Shown: positions 28,937 through 38,316, counted from the stretch's first letter. The stretch is 64,000 nucleotides of DNA from Alphaproteobacteria bacterium (GCA_024280895.1 JAJRPI010000072.1:1-64000), one strand, 5' to 3'. The notes: a model not told the origin generated them from the letters alone. Made by a program: numbers and translations.

Positions 28937-31108
28937 TTATTGACCTCCAGTAAACAACGGGCGCTTGATCTTCTTTGCCTTTTCCAACATTTGCAGCGGA
29001 GCAACGAACCAGCTGCCTTTGCCAGGCGTTCGTCCTGGTACGAAGAACATGAATTCTCCCAACGGTTTTTTACCTGCCTGCATGCCTTGGCTCTGCCCTG
29101 AAGCGTTGCGTTGAGCGCTGTTGCTGCTGGCTAAACGTCCGCGCTTGGCCTGCATGGCCTGTTGCGTTTTCGCGGCGGGGGTCGCGAAGACATAAACCCA
29201 TTTATTATTCTTGCGAACCCAGATCTTCTGGTTCTTGGTCGTCTTGCGCTCACTTGCATCAGGACCTTCCGCCAATCCGGTTGCCGCTCCCGATTTTGGC
29301 GTCATTTTAGCAATCGGTTTATGCACCGTCTTTATCTTTGCACTGTTGGGCGCTTTCCCCAGATCTTTGTTTTTGGCCTTTGGCGTCGCGGTTATTGTGC
29401 TATTGCGCACAATGCCCTTTTGCACTCGTGTAGGCCCATTTGCGGCAGAACCGGATTTACCTTGCTGAGGCGCGACATAGACCCAGCGATTTTGACGCTG
29501 CACCCAACCACCGGTAACCGGCGCTTTGGCAACCTGTTCAGCCAAACCTTTCATAATAGCACCGTTCATCCGGCCGGGCTGTGATTGGGGTACAAATACC
29601 CAACGATTATTGACCCGCGACCACTTCCCGTTGCGAGCCAATTTCGGGCCAGCCTTTGCCTGCCCGACACGCTTGGTCAGCGGTTTTATCACCGCTTGCT
29701 GGCGAGGAGCTTGCGCAAGCTTTTTGCCCGCCTTTTTGATCTCTATGCCATTTTGCGACTTGGCGGGTTTTTTGGCCGCTTTGTTGATCTGGGCCTTGGC
29801 AGGCTTATCCGCATTATTTGCAATAGCAGGTTTTTGTGCAGCCGCTAATCCCGGTTTAAGCGAACCAGATTTAAGGCTAGCAACCGCTTTGCCTGACTTG
29901 GATGCCGCTTTTTTCTTGGCTTTTCCTCCCCCTACAATCGACCCATAGTTGCGGTTTTTATCAAAAACATAGACCCAGTTAGCGCCCCCGCCAACCCACA
30001 CGCCCGCATCTCCCGCTGCTTGAATTTCAGCGCTCAAGCCATAGATGCTTGGCAATATGCCACGTTTTTTAGGTGCGAAAGCCCAGCGCCCATCCTTACG
30101 GTTCAAATCACCCTTCGCGTACAATTGTTTGGCTGGTATACCCGTCAACCCGAACCTTTGTGAAAGCTCCGACCCATTATTGGGCACCCAGATATACGTC
30201 CCCTTATCATTGGCCACTAATTGTTGTTTGGATGGTTTTGTGGTCGCCGCGACGATCAGAGCGGCTGGTGCTTTTTTAACCAATGGTGTCTTGGGTTGAA
30301 CGCTTATCGCCCTAGAGGAAACATTGGAGGGAGCATTTATCGCAGCCGATTTCTTTGTCATCTGTTTTTGAGCTGTTTTTTGCTTCGCTAACCCAACCGG
30401 CTTGTGGTCTTTTGCTTTTCTGCCCGCAGATGTCAGCGGGGACGCTGGTTTTGCAGGTTTCACAGAAGCTGGCTCGTTCTTCAAAATGGGGCGCGGTGTC
30501 ACGAGAGACGAGAATTTTTCCGTTGCCGGTCGCCTGGCACTTTTCTTTTGCGCTTTGGCAATCGCTGGCGATTGAGGGCTTGGTTGCGTATGCGCTTTTA
30601 GTGGGGAGCCAGATGCCTGTTTTGTAGGCTTGACTACCTTGAGAGCGGGCTTGGCTTTTGACTGGGTTTTAAGGACAACCACACCAGCCTTTTTAGGAGC
30701 CGCCAGCTTGTTCTTGTGATCAACTACTGTTTTGCTTTCGAACCCCGTTTTGGGACTGACTGGAATGCGCGCCATCTTGTTGTCTGGCTTGATCACCTGG
30801 CCCGGCTTGACGTCCTTTGCTTTGGCAGCCTTTTTTGTATCCGCTTCGGGGAGCTTGGTAACCGGTGCAATCGTTTTATCGCCCATAGCTGGTTGCTTGG
30901 CGCTTTCCCCTTGCATTTGCGCTTTTGGCGACCAGAAATATCTGCTTAGCCCAGATATCCCTTTGCGAATATTATCAATGAACTGACCTGGATTACCGTT
31001 GTCCTGCTCGGCGGCCAGAGCCGCATTTCCTGGATAAAAGGACAAGCCAACCACAATAACAACAAAGAAGCTCAACGCTGTAAAAACGGAGCGATCAGAC
31101 ATTTTCAT
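28937..31108 (-). CDS. Exported Lys/Ala/Pro-rich protein with degenerate Trp-containing repeats (723 aa)
   Basis: Signal peptide MKMSDRSVFTALSFFVVIVVGLSFYPGNAALAAEQ; long low-complexity K/A/P linkers; motif units 'GVWVGGGANWVYVFDKN', 'GKWSRVNNRWVFVPQ', 'GGWVQRQNRWVYVAPQ', 'KIWVRKNNKWVYVFATP'. Confidence 0.8.
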   Translation of the reverse strand: MKMSDRSVFTALSFFVVIVVGLSFYPGNAALAAEQDNGNPGQFIDNIRKGISGLSRYFWSPKAQMQGESAKQPAMGDKTIAPVTKLPEADTKKAAKAKDVKPGQVIKPDNKMARIPVSPKTGFESKTVVDHKNKLAAPKKAGVVVLKTQSKAKPALKVVKPTKQASGSPLKAHTQPSPQSPAIAKAQKKSARRPATEKFSSLVTPRPILKNEPASVKPAKPASPLTSAGRKAKDHKPVGLAKQKTAQKQMTKKSAAINAPSNVSSRAISVQPKTPLVKKAPAALIVAATTKPSKQQLVANDKGTYIWVPNNGSELSQRFGLTGIPAKQLYAKGDLNRKDGRWAFAPKKRGILPSIYGLSAEIQAAGDAGVWVGGGANWVYVFDKNRNYGSIVGGGKAKKKAASKSGKAVASLKSGSLKPGLAAAQKPAIANNADKPAKAQINKAAKKPAKSQNGIEIKKAGKKLAQAPRQQAVIKPLTKRVGQAKAGPKLARNGKWSRVNNRWVFVPQSQPGRMNGAIMKGLAEQVAKAPVTGGWVQRQNRWVYVAPQQGKSGSAANGPTRVQKGIVRNSTITATPKAKNKDLGKAPNSAKIKTVHKPIAKMTPKSGAATGLAEGPDASERKTTKNQKIWVRKNNKWVYVFATPAAKTQQAMQAKRGRLASSNSAQRNASGQSQGMQAGKKPLGEFMFFVPGRTPGKGSWFVAPLQMLEKAKKIKRPLFTGGQ

Positions 31109-31259
31109 AACTCAAAAAACCTTTTAATGGGCGCGTCAACAAACCCTGTTTCAGTACGAATTTGCGGACATATCCCTGCACAGGACACAGAAGCACTTGT
31201 TGGATAAGGGACATTTTACATGAGATGGCGTGCCAACCAAGAGTAAAAGTGTAAATTCA

Positions 31260-31796
31260 TTAAAGCTGTTTAAGCTTGAAGGCCAGAGTGGTCGCGATAA
31301 ATCGCGCGATCGCACTGATATCATCGGCATAAAACGAAGGGAGATCATCTTCTGCGTGTGGATCATCACTGGCAACCGCCACAATATCGGGACGATCAAC
31401 AGACAGCTTTTGTCTGGTTTTCGCAAAACTGCTGCGCGCCTCTATCTTGGGGAAAGCCAGCTGTTTATAGCCCTCGACAAGCACCAGATCAAAGCCCTTG
31501 AACTGGTCAAGAATGGTCTCAAAATCTGGCTCTTGTTCAGGAACCAGTTCGGCCACCAGAGCCCAGCGATATTTTGAAACAACGGCGATCTGACGCGCTC
31601 CAGCTTCTCGCATCAAATATGAATCGCGCCCTTCATGGTCAATATCAAACGAATGGTGCGCATGCTTAATGGCCCCAACCCGTAGACCCAGCTGCGAAAA
31701 ATGAGCGATCAGCCGGGTCGTCAATAAGGTTTTTCCTGAATTTTTCCAGCCGGTAATCCCAAATACGGGTACCTCATAGCGACAAAAAGCGCTCAT
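31260..31796 (-). CDS. mobB: Molybdopterin-guanine dinucleotide biosynthesis adaptor MobB
   Basis: 'VFGITGWKNSGKTLLTTRLIAHFSQLGLRVGAIKHAHHSFDIDHEGRDSYLMREAGA', 'LVLVEGYKQLAFPKIE'. Confidence 0.93.
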   Translation of the reverse strand: MSAFCRYEVPVFGITGWKNSGKTLLTTRLIAHFSQLGLRVGAIKHAHHSFDIDHEGRDSYLMREAGARQIAVVSKYRWALVAELVPEQEPDFETILDQFKGFDLVLVEGYKQLAFPKIEARSSFAKTRQKLSVDRPDIVAVASDDPHAEDDLPSFYADDISAIARFIATTLAFKLKQL

Positions 31797-31985
31797 AATC
31801 TATGTAATTCCTCTGATTGAGCAAAATGAAGACTGCGACATGATACCCCGCCAAACTAAGTAGTTCTCCCAATATCTCGAAGCGCCCAACTAGGTCGTAA
31901 TGAACACCTAGGGGAGAAGGTCAAACGAGCGCAATAGTTTTATTTACCAAAAGCTACGCCGTTTTCGAGGAAGGGATCACTAGCA

Positions 31986-32744
31986 ATGGGTATCATTACT
32001 GCAATCAACACAGAACCCGCATCAACCCACCGATATTTGAACTCTGATCGTCAAAATAACGATATCCGCCAGTTCGGTGTCGCGGGCCTGATGGCCACCG
32101 CACATAGCTGCACTTACATGCGCGATATTGCCAGCAGCCGCAACCTTACGGCAGGCGAGACTTTGTTCTGGGAAGATGACCCAATCCAATATACCTATTT
32201 AATAATTGATGGCTCTATGAAAGCCTACAAGCTTTTACCCAATGGCCGCAGCCAAATCACCCGCTTCATCACAACAGGCGAAATCATCTCGTCACCCTTA
32301 ATCGATAACTACTCCTACAGCACCGAGGCACTTGGCGATTGCACCATTTTGCAATTGCCACAAAAACGCTTTGACAAAATCATGGCCAAGGATCCCGCCC
32401 TCATGAAGTCGATTTTTGGTAAATTATCGATTGAACTACAGCGGACCCAAAAGCAAATCCTCTTATTGGGACGCATGCCCGCAATTGAACGCGTATCAAA
32501 TTTTCTGCTCGATATCGCGCAACGGCAAAACCCTCAAACCGCCCATTTTGAATCCGATATGCTCATTACATTGCCAATGGCACGCGCTGACATTGCTGAT
32601 TATCTTGGTCTGACGATCGAGACTGTGAGCCGGGCTTTTTCGAAATTTCGCCGCGATGGCCTGATCGACTTGCCTCGCCCCAATCTTGTTCGCTTGCGCG
32701 ATCAAACAAGATTACGTGCGCAAAGTCATTCGCTGACGGGTTAA
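31986..32744 (+). CDS. Crp/Fnr-family transcriptional regulator (FixK-like, no Fnr cysteine set)
   Basis: cNMP-binding fold 'LTAGETLFWEDDPIQYTYLIIDGSMKAYKLLPNGRSQITRFITTGEII'; HTH 'MARADIADYLGLTIETVSRAFSKFRRDGLIDL'. Confidence 0.9.
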   Translation: MGIITAINTEPASTHRYLNSDRQNNDIRQFGVAGLMATAHSCTYMRDIASSRNLTAGETLFWEDDPIQYTYLIIDGSMKAYKLLPNGRSQITRFITTGEIISSPLIDNYSYSTEALGDCTILQLPQKRFDKIMAKDPALMKSIFGKLSIELQRTQKQILLLGRMPAIERVSNFLLDIAQRQNPQTAHFESDMLITLPMARADIADYLGLTIETVSRAFSKFRRDGLIDLPRPNLVRLRDQTRLRAQSHSLTG

Positions 32745-33075
32745 TTCTTGCCTGCAAAACTGCCCAAAATACTAGGAAAGCGCCCAAAATAAATTCACAA
32801 TATTATTTATCGTGTCGATTTTTGCACGAGATGACCTCGTTCGCCAAATTAAGGTCACGTTTTTAGTCTCCATAATAAATCAACAGTTGGGGCACATAAA
32901 AATGCCATAAAAAAAACAGGCATTCTCAACTGTAATTGCCCGACGGAAGTGCTCTAATCCAGCCGCCCGCCGGGTATCGGGAGGCTCCAAGCGCCGTCAT
33001 TTTTGACCAAGCACTGCAAGAGTTCCTTGATTTTTGAGGCAAAGTGGGCGTAAATATCCCTACCTGGAGATTTAT

Positions 33076-33738
33076 ATGTTACGTGTGATTTTCTCTTTTT
33101 TGCTGATGACCGGCCTGACAACAGCGCTCGCTAGTTGCGGCAGCATTGGACAAAGCAGCTCCACTCTTTCCTATGCCCCCAATGACGGTATTTTATCCTA
33201 TGGCGGCAAAGGCGAAGCCCGCAGATATACAGCTGAGGGGCAAAATAGCCAGCGCTCCGCGCGGCTAAGCGATAAGGTCCCGCGGGGCAAATATAGCAAA
33301 GCTCCCAAAGACGCCTTTAAAAATCGCGACTACAGCAAAACCCGGCTCAATCCAGATACCGCCAGGAAAATGATCAATTCCTATCGCGCAAGCAAAGGAC
33401 TAAAACCCCTAAAAATTAACACCAAGCTGGTGGAAGCGGCGAAAATGCACGCTAAGGATCTAGCCAGCCATGATCGTATTTCCCATTATGGATCGGATGG
33501 ATCTGACCCGCTGGTACGGGTTCAGCGCACGGGTTACCCCGTTCATCTGGCAGCTGAAAATGTCGGCACAGGGCAAGTATCGCTCGCTGAAGTGTTCAAG
33601 GGCTGGCAGCAAAGTCCCGGTCATAACGAAAACCTGTTATTGAAAAATGCCAAGGAAATGGGCATCGCCCTGATTATCGATCCAGATACTGAATATAAAA
33701 CATTCTGGACCCTGGTGCTTGGCACCAAACGCTCCTAA
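33076..33738 (+). CDS. CAP/SCP-domain lipoprotein
   Basis: Signal with lipobox 'LTTALASC'; 'MINSYRASKGLKPLKINTKLVEAAKMHAKDLASHDRISHYGSDGS', 'AENVGTGQVSLAEVFKGWQQSPGHNENLLLKNAKEMGIAL'. Confidence 0.9.
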   Translation: MLRVIFSFLLMTGLTTALASCGSIGQSSSTLSYAPNDGILSYGGKGEARRYTAEGQNSQRSARLSDKVPRGKYSKAPKDAFKNRDYSKTRLNPDTARKMINSYRASKGLKPLKINTKLVEAAKMHAKDLASHDRISHYGSDGSDPLVRVQRTGYPVHLAAENVGTGQVSLAEVFKGWQQSPGHNENLLLKNAKEMGIALIIDPDTEYKTFWTLVLGTKRS

Positions 33739-33748
33739 AAAATATTTA

Positions 33749-33976
33749 TCAGCAAATAGTTGGTTGTTCATAGCCTTCATATTGCAAGCGTGTCACCACC
33801 CGCCCCCAGGCCTCGGCCCGCACTTCATCCCCTATTATCGCCTGCTCATGGGCAAAAAAATCAGCAATCATCGCGGCATATGAGCCGTGCTGCCGCTTGA
33901 TCACTTCCGCCATCTTGATAATATCTGGCTCTGAAAAAAATAGTGCTTGCGATGGTAGCGGGGTTGCTCTGGCCAT
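33749..33976 (-). CDS. Hypothetical protein (75 aa)
   Basis: ORF 'MARATPLPSQALFFSEPDIIKMAEVIKRQHGSYAAMIADFFAHEQAIIGDEVRAEAWGRVVTRLQYEGYEQPTIC', protein-like composition, preceded by 'aggagaatgataa' on the minus strand. Confidence 0.65.
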   Translation of the reverse strand: MARATPLPSQALFFSEPDIIKMAEVIKRQHGSYAAMIADFFAHEQAIIGDEVRAEAWGRVVTRLQYEGYEQPTIC

Positions 33977-34135
33977 TTATCATTCTCCTCGATTGAACTA
34001 TCGAGGGAATAGCAAGAAGCGCACCAGAACGGATTTTGCAGCTGTTTGATGACTAAATGCCGCTAATAAGCAGTTAAATTGACCGGTTTTGATGCTATTC
34101 TTGTCGTCAATCAATGTGAAACACCAGAGGAGAGC

Positions 34136-34570
34136 ATGAGTAAATCCAATAATAAGACAATTCCCACCCTGATCTCTCCAGTAGATTTTCTAAAAAATAT
34201 CGAGCATCCACGCCGCCGCGAAGATGGTCTTGCTCTACTGGCATTGTTTAACCGTGTCACACAATTGAAACCCGTCATGTGGGGCACATCCATTGTCGGC
34301 TATGGGCGCTATCACTATAAATATGATAGTGACCGCGAGGGCGACCATCTGATGAGCGGCTTTAGCCCGCGCAAAAACGCACTATCCATCTATATCATGC
34401 CGGGATATCGCGACCTGTCTGCCATGCTTGATCGCCTTGGCAAACACAAAACAGGTAAAAGCTGTCTCTATATCAACAAGCTTGATGATGTGGAGCTGCC
34501 CGTTCTTGAAGAGATCATCCTCAATGGCCAGGCCTATATGCGTAAAAACTACCAGACATGGGAGCAATAG
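34136..34570 (+). CDS. DUF1801 (YdhG-like) protein
   Basis: Start MSKSNNKTIPTLISPVDFLKNIEHPRRREDGLALLALFNRVTQLKPVMWGTSIVGYGRYHYKY...FSPRKNALSIYIM. Confidence 0.82.
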   Translation: MSKSNNKTIPTLISPVDFLKNIEHPRRREDGLALLALFNRVTQLKPVMWGTSIVGYGRYHYKYDSDREGDHLMSGFSPRKNALSIYIMPGYRDLSAMLDRLGKHKTGKSCLYINKLDDVELPVLEEIILNGQAYMRKNYQTWEQ

Positions 34571-34598
34571 CTTGCGTCCTCCCTCCCATGTCAATCCA

Positions 34599-35165
34599 TT
34601 ACGTAATAGGCTTCCAAACACATTCCGGTTTTATCACCCGGCGCGGTTTTCCAGCTTTCAACATGATTAAACGACGACGTATTTTGAAATGATGAATGGA
34701 CTTGGTCGTGCAATAGGCGTGCGGGGCCAGTTTGTTCTTGAGGGCAAAACGGTGCGGCGTGATCGTCACCATCTTGGACATCGCCTCTTTGTTGGTGCTC
34801 TTATTATAACGAAACTCCATATGCAAAGGCCTTGCATAGGTCATACAATGACCCGTAATACTAAAAGGCTTTCCCAAATCTGCAATGGTGTCCTGTTTCC
34901 AATCGCTACAATCATTCTTTTTACTTTTATCACACCAGCGAAATTCGTATTTAATGGGTTTGATGCGGAGTTTGTTATATTCTGGGCTCACGAACAAAAC
35001 GCATTGCTTGGTTTTTTGAACTACCTTGCTTGCTTTTTGGGGAGCCTTTGCCTTTGACGCGCCTTCATTGCTGGCGTCTTTTGCCTGGGCAAAACCTTGC
35101 ATCCCAACCATCATACAAGCTGCCATTGCCAGTCCAGCCAAACTCTTTTTTGTAATGCCTGTCAT
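34599..35165 (-). CDS. Secreted/periplasmic Cys-containing hypothetical protein (188 aa)
   Basis: Signal peptide MTGITKKSLAGLAMAACMMVGMQGFAQAKD; six cysteines in the predicted mature region (CVLF, WCDK, DCSD, HCMT, YCTT, ECVW). Confidence 0.7.
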   Translation of the reverse strand: MTGITKKSLAGLAMAACMMVGMQGFAQAKDASNEGASKAKAPQKASKVVQKTKQCVLFVSPEYNKLRIKPIKYEFRWCDKSKKNDCSDWKQDTIADLGKPFSITGHCMTYARPLHMEFRYNKSTNKEAMSKMVTITPHRFALKNKLAPHAYCTTKSIHHFKIRRRLIMLKAGKPRRVIKPECVWKPIT

Positions 35166-35324
35166 TTTTCTATCCCTTGCTTGTTTATTTTGTTGCCAGC
35201 TATTGCTGACTTCAAAATAGTCAGTGGATCAACAATCAGGAGTGATGAAAATCACATTTACTTGGAATGTTAAAAGAGGGGAGCATGGAAGTGACTTTGC
35301 AACAAGCTTCATATGCAAATGATA

Positions 35325-36194
35325 TTAATGGATATTCTTTGATCTAGCCGCAAAGAACAGGGCATGAGCGGCCACTGATGCCAGCACAATAGAGCCGCCA
35401 ATCAGCGTCATCTGGCCCGGCACTTCATTGACGAATAAGAATACCCAGATGGGCGCCAAAATGAATTCCAGCAAAACCAGCAAGGTCAGCTCCGCGCCTT
35501 GCAAATAACGTGAGGCTCTCACCAGAAAAAAGTAACTGGCCCCCGATATCAGCGCCCCCCAGATCAGGCACAAGACAAGATCATGGGGGGACAGGTGCAG
35601 ATCGCCTTGTGTCATGTAAAACGCCACCCCAGCAGAAATAAGCGCCGCAACGATCAGCGAGGCCAACATATTAACGGAGCGGCCCTTGCGCAAAATGACC
35701 ACAAAGCAGGCAAAACCAAATGCCGTCATGATAGCCATCAGATTGCCAAACACGGAGCCCCGCGCAAAACCATCGCCAACCATCAGGGCAATGCCAGCGC
35801 TGGCCACCAGAATGGCAATGATTGTGATGGGCTTGACCCGTTCACCCAAAATGAACCAGGCCATGACAGCGGTGAAAAATGGAATGGCGCTCATGGTAAA
35901 AACCGTATTGGCGACCGTGGTGTGCGTGAGCGCCAGCACAAACCCCATGATTGTTGAGGCAAAGAACATGCCGCCAAGCACGCCAAGCCAGCCGATGCGG
36001 ACCATCTGTTTGATGGCCCCACCTTTATGCTCAAGGAACAAAAGCGCTGCCATGGCAACTGCCAGCCCGACCGAGCGCCAAAAAACGATTTGCCAATCAC
36101 CCGCCGCATGAAGATTGCGCACCAGCAAACCGCTAAGCGACATGACACCTGAGCTGGCGACCATCATGGCAATAGCTTTTTGATGTGTGGTCAT
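35325..36194 (-). CDS. EamA/DMT-superfamily transporter
   Basis: Ten-TM pattern; 'WRSVGLAVAMAALLFLE', 'FTMSAIPFFTAVMAWFILGERVKPITIIAILVASAGIALM'. Confidence 0.88.
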   Translation of the reverse strand: MTTHQKAIAMMVASSGVMSLSGLLVRNLHAAGDWQIVFWRSVGLAVAMAALLFLEHKGGAIKQMVRIGWLGVLGGMFFASTIMGFVLALTHTTVANTVFTMSAIPFFTAVMAWFILGERVKPITIIAILVASAGIALMVGDGFARGSVFGNLMAIMTAFGFACFVVILRKGRSVNMLASLIVAALISAGVAFYMTQGDLHLSPHDLVLCLIWGALISGASYFFLVRASRYLQGAELTLLVLLEFILAPIWVFLFVNEVPGQMTLIGGSIVLASVAAHALFFAARSKNIH

Positions 36195-36243
36195 TGCTTA
36201 AGAAGGTCCTGCAGTTAATAAATATTCAGATACACTCAAGCAA

Positions 36244-36744
36244 TTATTTTTTGCCAAGATCTCTGGCCCACCGCACAACACCCCAAAGTCCCCTGGCTCC
36301 AAACAATAGCCAAAGAGCGGCGATCAATTCAGCGATCATCGCCATAAATATCCCGGCATTGTCTTGGGTCCAGATCCACGTGATCCCCAGGTTGCGCGTT
36401 CCCAGAAATATCCCGAGCAGATAAAAACCATCGATAATAGCCTGAACCAGAAAATACAGACCCATGAGAGAACTGGCTAAATATTCAATTTTATCACTGG
36501 AAAGACCGTCGGTTTTTTTTGACTCACTCCCAACTGGAAGAAGTTTTCCAGCTAAAGTGAGGGGAAAAACAATCATCAACAAGGACGCGGCAAGCATGAG
36601 TAAAAAAGCCAGTATCATTAGCCATTGAATTTGAGACCCGCCGACCATCGATCCGATATATAGAGACCCGTTTCTCAGGGCGTAGAGACCCATCACAATT
36701 CCGGTAATCCGAACCGCCAGCGCTGTCAGTATCCTGATTGTCAT
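36244..36744 (-). CDS. Membrane protein of unknown function (166 aa)
   Basis: Four or more hydrophobic segments; no family recognised. Confidence 0.7.
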   Translation of the reverse strand: MTIRILTALAVRITGIVMGLYALRNGSLYIGSMVGGSQIQWLMILAFLLMLAASLLMIVFPLTLAGKLLPVGSESKKTDGLSSDKIEYLASSLMGLYFLVQAIIDGFYLLGIFLGTRNLGITWIWTQDNAGIFMAMIAELIAALWLLFGARGLWGVVRWARDLGKK

Positions 36745-36800
36745 GAAAATCCCTCAAGTTGAAATTAATTGTACTTAGACGATATGGACGGAGCCCTATG

Positions 36801-36842
36801 ACTCCCTCTCCCAGACGGGGAGAGGGCTGGGGTGAGGGGGTT
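36801..36842 (+). repeat. REP-like palindromic element, copy A
   Basis: ACTCCCTCTCCCAGACGGGGAGAGGGCTGGGGTGAGGGGGTT: hairpin CCCTCTCCC/GGGAGAGGG plus tail CTGGGGTGAGGGG. Confidence 0.75.
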
Positions 36843-36928
36843 GTTGGTTGAAAACGTTCGAAAGCTCGGCCCTGCACTTGTTATTTTAAAATCATTTGAA
36901 AATCGTGATGAAAGAGCTTTATGCCCTG

Positions 36929-36976
36929 CCCCCTCACCCTAGCCCTCTCCCCCCCCAAGAAAGAAGGGGGAGAGGG
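36929..36976 (-). repeat. REP-like palindromic element, copy B (inverted relative to copy A)
   Basis: CCCCCTCACCCTAGCCCTCTCCCCCCCC...GGGGGAGAGGG; reverse complement has the same tail GAGAGGGCTAGGGTGAGGGGG as copy A. Confidence 0.75.
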
Positions 36977-36993
36977 AACAAGAGGAGCGCAAA

Positions 36994-38025
36994 CTAAGCC
37001 GCTTTTTTCTTTAGCAGGCCGCGATTGATGATGGTTTCGGCGATCTGCACCGTGTTGAGCGCCGCACCCTTGCGCAGATTGTCGGAGACCACCCACATAT
37101 TAAGGCCGTTCTCAATGGTGATGTCCTCGCGAATACGCGACACATAAGTGGCGAAATCACCGGCGCATTCAGCAGGTGTTATATAGCCCCCATCTTCATG
37201 CTTGTCGATGACCAGAATGCCGGGCGCTTCACGCAGGATTTCGCGCGCGTCTTGGGGTGACAAAGGTTCTTCAAACTCGATATTGACCGCTTCGCCGTGG
37301 CCCACAAATACCGGCACCCGCACAGCTGTTGCCGTCAGATTGATTTTGGGATCAAGAATTTTCTTGGTCTCAACCATCAATTTCCATTCTTCCTTGGTGT
37401 AGCCATCTTCCATGAACACATCGATATGAGGAATGACGTTAAAAGCGATCTGTTTGGTGAATTTGGACGGATCTACTTCTTGCCCGGGCACAAACATGCC
37501 CTTGGTCTGGTTCCATAATTCGTCCATGGCTTCCTTGCCAGCCCCAGAAACAGACTGATAGGTGCTGATGACCACGCGCTTGATTTTGGCTTCGTCATGC
37601 AAAGGTTTTAGAGCCACGACAAGCTGAATGGTCGAGCAGTTGGGATTGGCGACAATATTCTTTTTTGTGTAACCCTCAACGGCTTCAGGGTTCACCTCTG
37701 GCACCACCAGCGGCACGTCAATATCATAGCGCCACGCGGAGGAATTATCGATAACGATACAGCCCTTGGCGCCAATTTTAAGCGCCCATTCTTTCGAGAT
37801 GGCACCACCTGCCGACATCAGCGCGAAATCACATTGCGAAAAATCAAACTGCTCAAGGTCCTGACATTTCAGGGTCTTGTCGCCAAAAGATATTTCGCGA
37901 CCAAGGCTGCGACGCGAGGCAATAGCAAACACTTCATCAACTGGAAATTGGCGTTCATCCAGAATGGTCAGCATTTCCTGGCCCACATTTCCCGTGGCGC
38001 CGACGATGGCGATTTTGTAACCCAT
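36994..38025 (-). CDS. asd: Aspartate-semialdehyde dehydrogenase
   Basis: 'MGYKIAIVGATGNVGQEMLTILDERQFPVDEVFAIASRRSLG', 'VVPEVNPEAVEGYTKKNIVANPNCSTIQLVVALKPLHD', 'STYQSVSGAGKEAMDEL'. Confidence 0.95.
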   Translation of the reverse strand: MGYKIAIVGATGNVGQEMLTILDERQFPVDEVFAIASRRSLGREISFGDKTLKCQDLEQFDFSQCDFALMSAGGAISKEWALKIGAKGCIVIDNSSAWRYDIDVPLVVPEVNPEAVEGYTKKNIVANPNCSTIQLVVALKPLHDEAKIKRVVISTYQSVSGAGKEAMDELWNQTKGMFVPGQEVDPSKFTKQIAFNVIPHIDVFMEDGYTKEEWKLMVETKKILDPKINLTATAVRVPVFVGHGEAVNIEFEEPLSPQDAREILREAPGILVIDKHEDGGYITPAECAGDFATYVSRIREDITIENGLNMWVVSDNLRKGAALNTVQIAETIINRGLLKKKAA

Positions 38026-38316
38026 GAGTTTTTGATACCCTCTTTAATCTCCCCTGTTTGATCTCAATGCCCACCGGGGAAGAGATCACGGGGCAAGAGG
38101 AAAGGCTACGCGGCCAATGTAATGGTGCGTTTGGTAATCTTTGGAGTTGTTGTCATAATGACCATCAAGATTTTCCGATTTAGCCTGTTGTATGCCAGTT
38201 AGTTCTTGCAATAAGCTGCTGGCTTGTTTGGAACACCAATTTTCGCCCATTGTCAAGATGATATATGCTCCCATCACTATCACCCATTCCTTTCACAATG
38301 ATAAAAAGAACATCAA

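Noticed and set aside
29162-30986. Multiple plus-strand ORFs (e.g. 29162-29584, 29526-29948, 30355-30627) opposite the 723-aa gene
   Set aside because: Antisense translations of a Lys/Ala-rich low-complexity gene yield Leu/Phe-rich pseudo-membrane proteins; composition artefact.
32880-32940. AATGCC...A-rich...GGCATT inverted repeat after the Crp/Fnr gene
   Set aside because: Only a 6-bp stem with a 12-nt A-rich loop and no T-tract on the sense strand; too weak to call a terminator.
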